Shown here piece by piece: positions 22,823 to 35,209 of a stretch of 64,000 nt of DNA. Numbering within the stretch: position 1 is the first letter of the stretch; the number at the start of each line of letters is the position of its first letter. The translations under genes and the position numbers were made by a program. The notes below the pieces were generated by a model, which was given only the letters and a program-made list of their open reading frames with translations, did no database searches and had not been told where the DNA came from. The DNA lies in contig LLEY01000199.1 in NCBI GenBank assembly GCA_001414485.1, positions 1 to 64,000 on the forward strand, given 5' to 3'. The DNA comes from Calycina herbarum (lineage: Eukaryota > Ascomycota > Leotiomycetes > Helotiales > Pezizellaceae).

Positions 22823-24733
22823 ACGTGGTTTATTAGAACCCGGATTATATTAGAAACCGGATTATATTAGAAACCGGATTATATTAGAAACCGGATTATA
22901 TTAGAAACCGGATTAGTTTTCCTTAGTATTAAACTTAGAATATTAATAAATCAACTATAATATATTAAATTAACTAAAACTACTTAGAATCTAAGGAACT
23001 AGATATATCTACAGTCTCTTAATAAGTTTATACGTTATAACTAGCTTTTCTATAGATTCTATAGTATCGCCTAGATAGTTAACTCTTCTTATAACTACCT
23101 CTCGCCGTATATACGTCGCGTTATATCTGCTTATCTATATCCTTCTAGGCTATAATATTCTATATATCCTCTACTATAAGTATACTCTCTTAATAGATAC
23201 GAGCCTTTTTAGCTCTACAGCGTTTACTTAAAGCTTCGTTAGCTACTCGAAGAGTATATACCTTAGTAGACAGAAGAGTTATCTTATAAGCTATTCGCTC
23301 TATACTCTTAGCTAATATAGTAACTGTCTCGAAGAGTAGAGTTAGTAAGCTCTCTTAATAACAGGTAATTCGATTTCAAACAAGTATTATTTATAAAAGA
23401 GCTTTAGTTAGGTTAGAAGAGGTCTAGGAGACCTAAGGATTAGTATTAGTAGTAGAGAGTCTAGAAGAAGTTAGAGTTTGTAACTTTATATCAAGCTTTA
23501 AAAGCACTACTTATAGGTTAAAGAGTACTAAGCCAGCTCTACGGAATCTAGCCTAAGCGTTTTAGGCTATTATAGATTCCTTATATACTACTACAAAGGC
23601 TAGAAAGAACTCTACCTTCGTAATATAGTTAATATAAGCTTTAATAAACGTCTTAATCTGTCGACTATATACCTGCTTTAATATACTAAAGTATCTAATA
23701 TTAAGTAGCTAGGTTAGATAGAACGAATAAAGAGGTAGTCTAAGAGTTATAATATTATATACCTTATAGTACTCTTAGAACTCGGCTAATTTATAACTCT
23801 TATATCTATCTAATACTAGTATTCGATATAGACTCTTTATATAAGTAGTAGTATATTTATTAAAGTGTTTTAGCTATTCTAGACCTGTTTTATTATTTAT
23901 CTATCTATTACTTATTAGTTTAATAACCTAGTTAGGTAGAAGACCGCTGTTTATATACTAATTTAAAAGGTAGTTCTTACTCTAAACTACTAGAAATAAA
24001 GAGATACTCTAGCCTTTACTATTAATATAAGCAATCGCTATAGTCTATTTCTAATTCCCTAGCTAAACTATCTTACCTCTACTACGTTGATCTATATAGG
24101 TTATAACTATTATAGAGTAAATCACATCTATTATAAACCCGGTTTCGTCGAAGTTATAGAAGTCGTAGTCTAAAACACTGTATTTTACTCTTATATTTTC
24201 AACTAGTTAGAACTACGAGCTAATTAGCTTACAATCTTCGTATAAGGCTCTTTAGAAATCATAAACGCGATTAAAACGCGTCTTAAGAGCTAGTTATTAT
24301 TATATAAATTAATATACCTAGAGCTTACTAACGCGTTTTCTCTCTCGCGATTTAAGTATATAATTCGCTATATCTTCTATACTACCTAGCCGGGGTATAA
24401 ACTCTCTCGAATCTAGATCAAGTATATTCTAAATAATTACTTTCTCTTCTAGCTTAGATAATTTAACGTTTACTAGCCGTCGCTTAGAGAGAGTAGTTCA
24501 GCCGTTTATTCTACTATTTAGTATAGAAAAGAGTACTCTATAGAGCTTTATAGCCTTCTAATAGCTTAGCTTTTTAGATATTCGAATAGCCTTAATAACT
24601 AGAATGATTTTTAATTCTTATAGAATAACTAATATAATATATAGTAGAAAAAACGCGTTATAAAGGAAGAGAGTTAGGAATTCGCTAAAATTAATCCGAG
24701 TTCTAATATAATCTAGGTTCTAATAAACTACGT
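22823..24733 (-). mobile_element. Pogo/Fot1-like DNA transposon, RIP-degraded (P2)
   Basis: 1,911 bp with TA duplications at 22821-22822 and 24734-24735. The left end reads ACGTGGTTTATTAGAACCCG; the right end is its inverted copy with C-to-T differences. Just inside the left end a 17-bp unit CCGGATTATATTAGAAA is repeated about four and a half times (22837-22913). The coding direction is minus: degenerate transposase text, including the HTH end, lies toward the right side. No open frame survives. Confidence 0.8.
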
Positions 24734-25679
24734 TAAAGAATTACTAAATTAAAATAGAAATAGATATAGTATATCTACTTATATAGTCTATATTACTTCT
24801 TATAATATATAGAAGAAAGAGCTTATATAAAAGTATAAAAAGGCTTATAATATCTAAAACCTATACTACTCTTTATAAAGCTTAGATTATAATTCTATAA
24901 AAAGTATTTAGACTAACGTAGTTTATAAGCGAGTTAAACACCTAAGCGAAATAAAAAAAATTTCTTAGTATTCTACGAATTATTAAATATCTTATAATAT
25001 AATTAATTAAATTAATTATACTACTTAGAATTAGAATTCTTATATATTTCTTCTTCTTTTTAATAAGTTCGTATATTATAGCTATATTTCCTATATAATC
25101 TACAGCGCCGACGAGGTACTAGACTCGGGTTCGTATAATTACTATTTTCTACTAAAACTACTTATTCTTACGAAGTAATATTACTTAGAGCTCTAAGATC
25201 TTACGTATCTTAGAAAGTAAGTAATCCTTCTTTCTATAATCAACGCTTTTTTATATAACGACGCCGACTTAGTTAATTATTTACTATACGAAGTATAGTA
25301 TTCTTAGTACGTAATAAAGCTACCTTAGTAATTACACGCTTTACACTCTTTATAAGCTAGTCTAGGCTATATAGAATCTATGTCGGAGAACTATTCTAGT
25401 ATTATAAGACCTTATTCTATATATATAACGTCTAAGAATAAGCCTCTATTATATTATTTAGAGTCTTTGGTTTCTAAATAGCTAGGAGGCTTATTAAGGT
25501 AGATAGACGTAATAGAGTCCTTAGTCGTATTTTAAGCTATAAAATTATAGAATCTAAGTTGTATAATACTAATCTAGATCCTCGAAACCCTCCTCGAATG
25601 TTTAATTCAGTTGTTATTATATAAAAGATAGTATAGAATATAAATAAGAAATCCTTCTTAGAAATATATATAATATATA

Positions 25680-28600
25680 ACGTGTTTTATAAGCGAGTCG
25701 CCTACTTTTTCAACTTAGTATTATTATAATATAAAATACTTAATACTATATAAAGTTATTATTACTATAGAAGCTATCTAGTATTCTTTAGAACTTTCGC
25801 TATCTTCTATATCTAATATTTCTATCTAATAAATACGAGAATTATACCTAGTTTTACTATAACGGCTATAGTACCTGTCTACGCGAACTCTCTTCCTAGA
25901 CTCTTTATCTTGTTTCTAGCTACTATTTTCCTTAGATATAATTAAATCAGCTACGTTATCTACTGTTAATATCTCTTAACTCTTAATATACTTTCTCTTA
26001 CGACTTTTATACTTAGTTATAGCCTTAGTTATTATATAAAGACTAGTAATTTCCTTATATATTAATACTATATTATATATTACCCTAGTTAAGCCTTTTT
26101 CGAGTTAATTAAGAGACTGAATAATAGAACTAGGTAACGAGTCTTAATATCTTTGAATCTAATCTCGAATAAGCGTTGATTAAGCTATTATTTCATATAC
26201 GTTACTTAGTGTTTTAGGTGTCTATAGAGTGTCTTCTAGTATTATTAGTATTAGCGTACGAAGCCTTAAATCAAGCTTTGATAATACAGCTTCTAAGCTA
26301 TATAGAACTAGCCTAGCCTCTTTAAAACTCGCGTAGATATTATCTTTTATAAATACTTTATAAAAAGCTGCTTTAAACGCGAGAAGAAAGGTTTCTTTAG
26401 TAATATAATTAATATAATTCTATACTAAGCCTAATATCTCAGCTCTATATACTCGCTTTAACAGCGAGAAGTAGACTATATTAAGCGGCTATAGTAGATG
26501 CGATAAGTGTAGAGGTATATAAAGAGTAATAATATTTAAGTCTTTATAGAGTTACTAGAATTTAAGCGAGTTATAGCTTTTATAACTATTAATAATTAGT
26601 AAACGATATCTTTCTATACTTTGTACTTTTATATACTTATTAAAATACTTTAACTATATAACTCTAAGCTTATTATTTATCTAGCCGTTATTACTAACCT
26701 TAATTACCTAATCGTATAGTATATATATATCTTAGTACTAGGTAGAAAGAAGTACTTTACCTGTGAATATAATAAATAGTAGAATTATCTATTCTATTAT
26801 ATTAACTCTCTAAATAACTATAACCTACTCGCGATTACCTAGCTAAACTTACTTTCGCTTCCTATACGTTTCTAAGCTTATAATAATAAGTTAGAACGAA
26901 ATAACTTCTATTATAAAGCCACTTTCGTTAAAGTTATAAATATTCTTATCTTAAATACTATTATTTTTTATTATTATTCTTACGCTGCGTAGGCCGTAGG
27001 CCGAGCTCTAAGAGTAAGCAGTATATCTTCTGTTCTAGTTTATAATACCTTTTAGTCTATTCTTCTTCGTCTCTCGAGTTTCTTTATAAGCGTATAATAC
27101 TTCTTCCTTAATTTCTACTACTGTCTATTCGGAGCTCTTCTCTCTAACCCGGTAACAAACTAGGGGTTAGGTTAAAGTGCTTAACCGCTAAAGCGTGTGT
27201 TAGTAATATAAAGAGCGCTTAGGCGCTCTCTTAAAACTGGCGGAGCTAGGGTCTTACTCTCCGACGCGCCTTAGCTCTCTCTTCCTCTTCCTCTCTTTCT
27301 CTTACCTCTTCCTCGCCTTTCTCTCTGTCCTCTTCGAGTAATTCTAGCGCTAGCCTATATTCCTAAAGTCTTCTAAGCCTAAGCAGCTAGGTAGTAATTC
27401 TCGGCGCTAGCTCCCTATTCGCTAGTGCTCCTCTAAGCTCTCTTAAGTCTCTAATACTCTTTCTAAGAACTCTTATAAGTGCTTCTCTCTCTTATAGGAT
27501 GTCTTAGTAGAATAGTACTAGATGCTCTACTGTCTCCCTTCTACCTACGTACGTATACTATAGTATTAGCTAGCCTAGTACTCTTCTTATAAAGAGGAAG
27601 GTATTAAGCTCTATTACTCTTATTCTTGCCTAGACGAGTAGCGAGCTCTTTGCCTTAGCGAGCCCTTTATAGACTTTCCGTAGCTTCTAGTTTACTAGGT
27701 CTACCTTGTCTAACGCTTCTATATACTATATTAGGTTCTTCTCTCGAGCTCTCTTTCTTTGAGCCTCTAGGCGTTCTTACTACTCTACGAGCGTAGTATT
27801 ATGTCCGAAACCCTCTCTCTCTATTCTCTACTCTTCTTCCTATACTTGCCTCGCTCTCTAGGAGTATAGTATCGCTTTTCCTAGCTTTAATAGTCTTCCT
27901 CTTCTTCTTCTTAGCCGCGCGGCTATATTCTTATAAGTACTTTAGATTAGCTTTTCTAGTTAAGACGTTCGGAATTTCTTTTTAAAAGCAGCTACTTAAA
28001 GGTTAAGATAGAGGTCTACTAGAGCGTAGTCTGTCTCTACCTCTAGGCTCTAGATCGGGGTAGCTTTATATACTCCTATTACTACTTGTAAATACTTCGA
28101 TTATTACATAGAGAAGCTTCTTACTATCCTCTTTATACTCCCTTCTTTTAGCGTTATATAGTACTAAGCTAACGCTCTATACGTGATTACGCTTCTTATT
28201 ACTACTATGTATATTTGCCTCGCGCGGTAGTAATCGACGCTCTACGTCTTACTAGCGAGCCTTATAAGCGCAAAGGTCTACGTTATAAGCTTCTTCCGTA
28301 CTCTCTCCTTATATACTTTCTAGTTTAGTTTCTTATTAAGCTTAACTCTAAGGAACCTTGCGTACTCGACTAGTATAAGCCTTGTCTCTCTAAACCGCAC
28401 TGTTTCTTTCTATAGAGCTCTCGTTCTTATAAAGTATATAAGTACTATCTTTTCTAGGCTAAAAGCTATCCCTCGCTTATTTACCTACTTGTTATACACT
28501 CTCTAGGCTAACTCGAGTATTCTATAGTTTACTACTATACTCTTTGATATTATAAGTAGGTTTATATCGTCTACGAAGCCTACTATAATTAGCCTATCGA

Positions 28601-31600
28601 TTCTTACTAGGTTATTATATAGTATTAAAGCAAAAAGGATAAACAGTATTAGAGATAGTACTAATCCTTATAGTACTCCTTGTCCTAGGCTTCTTTCGTC
28701 TACGAACCTTCTATTAAAGAATAGCGTAGCTTTATACCTTAAGAGAAAGCTTCCTATCTAGGTTACTACCTACTATAGCACTTTCTTCTCCCTTAGAGTA
28801 TAGAGTAGCTACGTATAATCTACTCTATCGAATGCCTCTACTATATCTAACTAAGCTAGGGACGCGTAGCTCTTGTTTTCCTACGCTATATATACTCTCT
28901 CTATTACTATTCTAATCGCTAGTTCCGTATTCTAGTGCTTCTAGTTACCTATTTATATTCTTAGGAGTATTATAGCGTCTTCTATAAGCTTCGTAAGCCT
29001 CTACGCTATTACCTTCTTAAGGATCTTACCTATAGTTAAGAGTAGCGCTATTAGCTAGTAGGCCTCTACTTTGCCTTATTCCTCTGTTATTTTACTTAGT
29101 TTTCTAAGTACTACTACTTTCACGTAGTAGAAGTAGGACGAGAAGTGTTATAAGTAGAAGCTCGCTTCTACTATTACTACGAGCACCTCTCGAAGTAGCT
29201 TATTACACGCTTTTAGAAAGCTGTTTATAAGTATATCGAACCCTAGTGCTTTCTACGACGCTAATCTTATAGCTGCCTTAATATATTTCTCAGTCACCTG
29301 CTAGCTTACTTCGTGCTTCTAAGAGAAGCTCTTAGGGCTCTATTCCCTGTTCGAGATACTAGAGTAGTCGGCTATTGATTCTAGGAAGAACTTCTCTATA
29401 AGGATACGAGCCTTATCCTCGTAGTTCTCGCCTTTTACCCTGCTAAGCGAGGTAAGTATTAGTAGTACTAGTGCTTCAGGTTTTACGTGTCCTTTGAGGC
29501 GTACCTACTTTTCGAGTGTCTATAGTTTCCTGTCGTCTTTTGCTGCCTCTATAAGCGCCTCTCTCTAGCTCTTCGTCTTTGCCTTTCTACTTATTGTTCA
29601 GAGCTCTTGAAGAGCGTCGTCGAGCTGTTTCCTTGAGCTTCTCGTACGTAGCTCTCTCCAGGTTCTTTCGCACTTTCTTGCTTCGTTCGACGCCTCTTTA
29701 ACCTCTGTGTTCTACCAGGGTTGCGCTCTCCCTCTATCTGGTTTTTGAAGTGGCGTCGAGGCTCGAGCTATTCGTTGAAGCTCTTCTACGAGCTTCTCAA
29801 CGGCTCCCTCGAGCTCCTGTACGTTCTGGATTACTGGTATCGCAAGGCAATTAGCCTCTGCCTTTACTAACACTTCGTCTATTAGCCTCCAGCCGGTGAA
29901 AGATGTATATTTATTATGCCTTGTAGTTTGATCAGTGCCTCTCTGTTTTTTCGGTTCAGGTTTTGTTTAAATATACAGTGAAGTTAGAGCATGTTCCTTC
30001 TACGTTAGAACCTTTATAACGCTTTTCCCTTATGTTTCGCCTCTTAAGTTTAAGAGAAAGAGGAGAACAAATTCTCTTTCTCTACGTCTCTTCCACAGTT
30101 TGCTTCTTAAGCCTACGATTGCTAACCAGCTAACTGCTCTCTACGCACTCTTCGTAGACCGACATGCGCCTCCGTCCTCTTAGGCTATATAGACAGTGTT
30201 ATATAGAGCAATGAATCACTATTCTCCTTCTATCGCTGCTATTATATGCCTCGCCCTAGGGGTTTGACCCCCCTTCGCGATACCCTGCCACATCTCTGCT
30301 ACTCTAGCAGGGCTGACCATGCCTTATAGGATTTGCGTAGAGCATACCCCTAGCCAGGCAGTATACTCTATGTGTTTCTATCCCACTAACCAAAGCGAAG
30401 CTTCTGTTCTCCCTACACGCTTCTAATCCCTAGCTTTCTGTTAGCCTAGTCCCTAAGCCCGTTCGTGTAAAGTAAGCCGGCATTTCTATCTTATATATTA
30501 TAGAATCGCGTTTCTAGGCGTATAGGTAAAGAGAGGGCTAGTATCGTATCCGTAGATAATTCGTAAATTGTCCTTAGGCCTATATCTACAGCGGTTCTTC
30601 CCTGTCTATACCGAGCCCTTCTTAAGAGTACCCTCCTATGTTAGTAGAAGGGTTAAGAGAAGAGGAGAGATCTCTATCTAAACTATTTCCCTCTATCTAT
30701 CCCTCTCTGCTTATATAAGATCCTAGCTCTTCACCGTCCCTTTTAGGCTTATCTACCTATATAGAGTATAACCCTCCTTTATACTCCCTTCTTTAACAGA
30801 CGCTCTATTTTCTTTAACGTATAGGTCGACCGTCGTAGAGGGAAGGCTATATTCATCAGTTCTATAGTAGGAACCTATACTAACTAGTATACCTCTATTT
30901 TTACTAATTATAAAAACTCTACAAATGCCGCCTCAGAGGTGCTCTATCCGCCTAATATAGTCAGTGCTGCTTAGAAATCCGACCGCGTAGATGTCAAAGA
31001 TATGCCTAGTCGTAAGGCAGGGAATTAGACAGTTAGGTGGTTTTTAAATGCTAGTAGCGTTGGCTGCTATTCCTCTGTTCTAGTAAGGCCACGTCGCGAT
31101 ACCCTCGCTAGATTACTACAACGCCCTCTACCAGCTCTAACTAAGTTGCGAGAGTATCTCTTAGGCTCTAGGATTATATTGCTTTCGCTTAATTCTAGGT
31201 TCGTAGCCAGCGCCACGGACAGGCAGAGATTTCGACTTTGCTAGCCTATCTTAAATACTATATTTCTCTTTAATAGACTATATAAGTATAAACTATAAGC
31301 TAATAACTCGCGGATCCTTAGTTAAAGCTCGCTGACGATCGTATAAACGACTCTATCGAGTTTTAAGCTTAGGTATACGTTTTATAAAGTTATCTAGCTA
31401 GTTCCTACTTATAAGCTTTCCGTCGCGCTCTCTTAGTATATTATTAGCTATATCTCGTACTATATCTCTTATAAGCGAAAACCCTTGTAAATCTAACTCT
31501 AATATATATCTAACTATTACCTTCTTCTCTAGCTTTATAAGCTTTTTTAAATTAGACTAGTAATCGCGTCGTAAGAGCTTTCTAGTACGTTGATTAGAGA

Positions 31601-31814
31601 GAGTCTTTTAAGGAATATAGTAAATCTTTATAACGCTTCGTTTAGTTAATAATACGTTGTTTTCGAGTTCTTAAGTTACTAAAATAATATTAGCTTCTTA
31701 AGAAGGTAATTAAACGTTATAGTATTAAGCTATTATAATTTAAAGGTAGTTTATAGTACGCGACGAGGAAAGTAGACGACCTGCTTATATAATCGACTCG
31801 CTTATAAAACACGT
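25680..31814 (-). mobile_element. Pogo/Fot1-like transposon (P4) inserted in P3 and itself split by a LINE
   Basis: Left end ACGTGTTTTATAAGCGAGTC, right end the inverted copy finishing at 31814; TA duplications at 25678-25679 and 31815-31816. It is a more heavily mutated relative of the element at 33113-34964: base-by-base comparison shows CA-to-TA and TG-to-TA changes such as CAAGCGAG versus TAAGCGAG at the end. The LINE at 26961-31246 interrupts it. Subtracting the LINE and its 14-bp target duplication leaves about 1,835 bp, close to the 1,852 bp of the uninterrupted copy. Confidence 0.88.
26961..31246 (-). mobile_element. LINE (Tad1/I-like) retrotransposon, RIP-damaged
   Basis: 4,286 bp bounded by a perfect 14-bp target duplication TATCTTAAATACTA (26947-26960 and 31247-31260). 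The left edge is T-rich, which on the minus strand is the A-rich (TAA)n 3' tail expected of a LINE. Reverse-transcriptase motifs are readable on the minus strand: VGFVDDINLL with the catalytic FVDD at 28566-28577, preceded by a G-L-G-Q-G-V-L-stop-G-L-V-L-S-L-I-L block equivalent to the LPQGSPLSPIL motif. No open frame of useful length survives. At 4.3 kb it is probably 5'-truncated, as full Tad1-type elements are longer. Family assignment within the LINEs is inference. Confidence 0.8.
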
Positions 31815-33112
31815 TAGTCGTATTAATTTCTTAAGTTCGGTACTATATAGCTTTTTTAATACTTAAAAACATTCTATATTAAGTAGCTAGAGTCTATAAG
31901 AGGAATAAGCTAGTATATAAAGAGTAATAATATTATTACTCTTATAAAAAAGCTTAAAATCGACTAAGTAGTAGCTTTTATAACTATTAAGTATAAGAAG
32001 CTAGTAAATACTCTTCGTTTAAAGCTTTATATACTAATTAAAATAAATAATCTAATCTAGGTCTTATTTATTTATTATTTAGCTATTTATAGTTATAGTA
32101 ATTACCTAATCGCGTAGTAATTAGCTGTTTTTAGACTAGAAAGAGAGATGATTCTTCTCTACTAAAATAATATATAAAGATACTATAAAGCTATACGACT
32201 TAATATCTTAAATTACTATTATCTATTCTCGGTTTTCTTACTATACTATATAAGGCTAAGAAAGTCTTTTAACACTTATAATAACTATTTCCGATATAAT
32301 TTAGCTTATATAAAATCTAGTCTTATTAAAGTTATAAATATCCTTCTTTTAAATCCTATATTTATTAATTATATTTCGTATAAGATAAAACTATACGTTA
32401 TACACGTCCGGATATTCGTATTAGACTCTTTAGTAATTAATCCTTTAATTAAAACACGTCTTAAGTTCTAGTTATTATCGTACGAAGTTCGAAGTCTAGT
32501 TCTTACCGACGCGTTCTATACCCCGCTCTAAGAGAATACGATTCGCTATATCTTTAATATAACGTATTCGTAGAAGAAATAATCGAGAATCTAGGTCGAG
32601 AATATATTATATAATAACTCTTTCTTTAATCTCTATAAGTTTTCGAGAATTAGTAATAGAATCTTATTATAATAATATTCTATAAGTTCGATTAAGTAAT
32701 ATTATATAAGACACTTTATAAATCTGTATAATCTTCTTAGCTTTTAAATATAAGCTTATATAAAGTATATTTAATATAAGAGTTATATTAGACTCTGTCT
32801 AATACTAAACTATTTAATTTATTAGAAAAAATCGCGCTCTAAAGAAGTTTATATAATACTAAGAATTTTTTTTTATTTCGCTTAGAAGTCTAACTCGCTT
32901 ATAAACTACGTTATAATAAAGTAAAGATTATATTATAGATACTTTAATTTAGACTAGGATATTAAGAAAGCTTTATAAGAGAAATAGAATAAGATTACTA
33001 TAGAGAAGATATACTACTATATTACTAATATACTTAGAAGATATATAGAGCTTTAAAGATTAGATAGATTATCTATTAAAGGTAATAAATAGTAATAGTA
33101 TTGTTTTATATA

Positions 33113-34964
33113 ACGTGTTTCACAAGCGAGTCGCCTATACAAGCGAGTCGCCTACTTTTTCAACCTAGTGTTATTATAATACAAAATACTCAACACTATA
33201 CAAAGTTATTATTACTATAGAAGCTATCTAGTATTCTTTAGAACTTTCGCTATCTTCTATATCTAATATTTCTGCCTGACAAGTACGAGAATTATGCCTA
33301 GTTTTACTACAACGGCTACAGTGCCTGTCTACGTGAACTCTCTTCCTAGACTCTTTACCTTGTTTCTGGCTACTATTTTCCTTAGATGTAATTAAATCAG
33401 CTACGTTGTCTACTGTTAATGTCTCTTGACTCTTAATATACTTCCTCTTACGACTTTTACACTTAGTTGTAGCCTTAGTTATTATACGAAGACTAGTGAT
33501 TTCCTTGCGTATTAATACTATATTATGTATCACCTTAGTTGAGCCTTTTTCGAGTTGATTAAGAGACTGAATAATAGAACTAGGTGACGAGTCTTGATGT
33601 CTTTGAATCCGATCTCGAATAAGCGTTAATTGAGCTATTATTTCGTGTGTGTTACTTAGTGTTTTAGGTGTCTATAGAGTGTCTTCTGGTATTGTTAGTG
33701 TTGGTGTACGAAGCCTTAAATCAAGCTTTGATAATATAGCTTCTAGGCTGTATAGGACTAGCCTAGCCTCTTTAAAACTCGCGTAGATGTTATCCTTTGT
33801 AAATACTTTATAAAAAGCTACTTTAAACGTAAGAAGAAAGGTTTCTTTAGTAATATAATTAACATGATTCTGTGCTAAGCCTAATATCTCAGCTCTATAC
33901 GCTCGCTTTAATAGCGAGAAGCAGACTATATTAAGCGGCTATAGTAGGTGCGATAAGTGTAGAGGTATATAGAGGGTAATAATATTTAAGTCTTTACAGA
34001 GTTACTAGAATTTAAGTAAGTTATAGCTTTTATAACTATTAACAATTAATAAACAATATCCTCCTATACTTTATGCCTTTATATACTTATTAAAATGCTT
34101 TAACTATGTAACTCCAAGCTTATTATTTGTCTAGCCGTTGTTGCTAACCTTAATTACCTAATCGTGTGGTATATATATATCTTAGTACTAGGTAGAAATA
34201 AGTACTTTGCCCGCAAATATAATAAATAGCGGGATTACCTATCCTGTTACGTTGACTCCCTAAATAACTATAACCTACTCACGATTGCCTAGCTAAACTT
34301 GCTTTCGCTTCCCACACGTTTCTAAGCTTATAATAACAAGTTGGGACGAAATAACTCCTATTATAAAGCCACTTTCGTTAAAGTTGTAAATATCCTTATC
34401 TTAAATACTATATTTCTCTTTAATAGACTATATAAGCGTAAACCATAGGCTAATAACTCGCGGATCCTTAGTTAAAGCTCGCTAACGATCGTACAAACGA
34501 CTCTATCGAGTTTTAAGCTTAGGTATACGTTTTATAAAGTTATCCAGCTAGTTCCTACCTATAGGCTTTCCGTCGCGCTCTCTTAGCAGATTGTTAGCTA
34601 TATCTCGTACTATATCCCTTGTAGGCGAAAACCCTTGCGAATCTAACTCTAATATATATCTAACTATTGCCTCCTCCTCTGGCTTTGTAAGCTTTTTCGA
34701 ATTAGGCTGGCAATCGCGTCGTAAGGGCTTTCCGGCGCGTCGATCGGAGAGAGTCTTTCGAGGAACATGGTAAATCTTTATAGTACTTCATTCAGTTAAT
34801 AACACGTTGTTTTCGAGTTCTTAGGTTGCCAAAATGATATTAGCTTCTTGAGAAGGTAATTAAACGTTGTAGTGTTAAGCTATTATGATTTAAAGGTGGT
34901 ACATAGTACGCGACGAGGAAAGTGGGCGACCCGCTTGTGTGGGCGACTCGCTTGTGAAACACGT
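33113..34964 (-). mobile_element. Pogo/Fot1-like DNA transposon (P5), least degraded copy
   Basis: 1,852 bp with TA duplications at 33111-33112 and 34965-34966. Ends read ACGTGTTTCACAAGCGAGTC, with the motif ACAAGCGAGTCGCC occurring twice in tandem at the left end and a matching GGCGACTCGCTTGTG pair at the right. The transposase runs on the minus strand. Its C-terminal part is still open from 33533 to 33228 and ends with a CCHC-like knuckle, HCSRCSKTRHNSRTC, as found in fungal pogo-type transposases. The rest contains stops. Fewer TA-type changes than in the sibling copy P4 suggest later arrival or weaker RIP. Confidence 0.85.
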
Positions 34965-35209
34965 TAGAGATTTAATAGATTTATTTACCTTCTTTATTTT
35001 GGTAAGGCTAGAGCGTGCGCACAGAATAGCTGCGACCCCTGTTGAGGGCGCCAATCAATCCAGACCTGTTGTGACACTAGCGCCGAATCATTAAAGCTGA
35101 ACCTATTTTAAAACCCCGGCTATTTCTTTCATTTCAGCCTTGCCAGCAAAACACCCACTTCAACATCACAAGGCTGCAGCGCGGATATAATGCACCGTCC
35201 GCCGCCATC

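Larger units (their letters stand above)
24916..32911. mobile_element. Outer pogo/Fot1-like transposon (P3), split by nested insertions
   Basis: The left terminus ACGTAGTTTATAAGCGAGTT at 24916 and the inverted right terminus ending at 32911 pair over about 55 bp, including a poly-A/poly-T stretch and AATACTAAGAA. TA duplications flank it at 24914-24915 and 32912-32913. The span is 7,996 bp, but removing the inserted element P4 (25680-31814) and its duplicated TA leaves about 1,859 bp, the normal size of the other pogo elements here. The coding remains are RIP-degraded. Confidence 0.8.

Noticed and set aside
22837..22913. Regular 17-bp repeats that superficially resemble a repeat array
   Set aside because: They are contiguous without spacers and lie just inside the end of a pogo element, so they are subterminal transposon repeats, not CRISPR.
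34591..34773. Plus-strand open frame (MLAISRTISLVGENP...) with a similar frame at 45467-45649
   Set aside because: The two are similar only because both are the antisense of the same part of related minus-strand transposases (P5 and P6).
17606..34964. AT-rich block as a centromere
   Set aside because: Most of it resolves into defined pogo elements and a LINE; 17 kb of RIP-mutated transposons is not evidence for a centromere.
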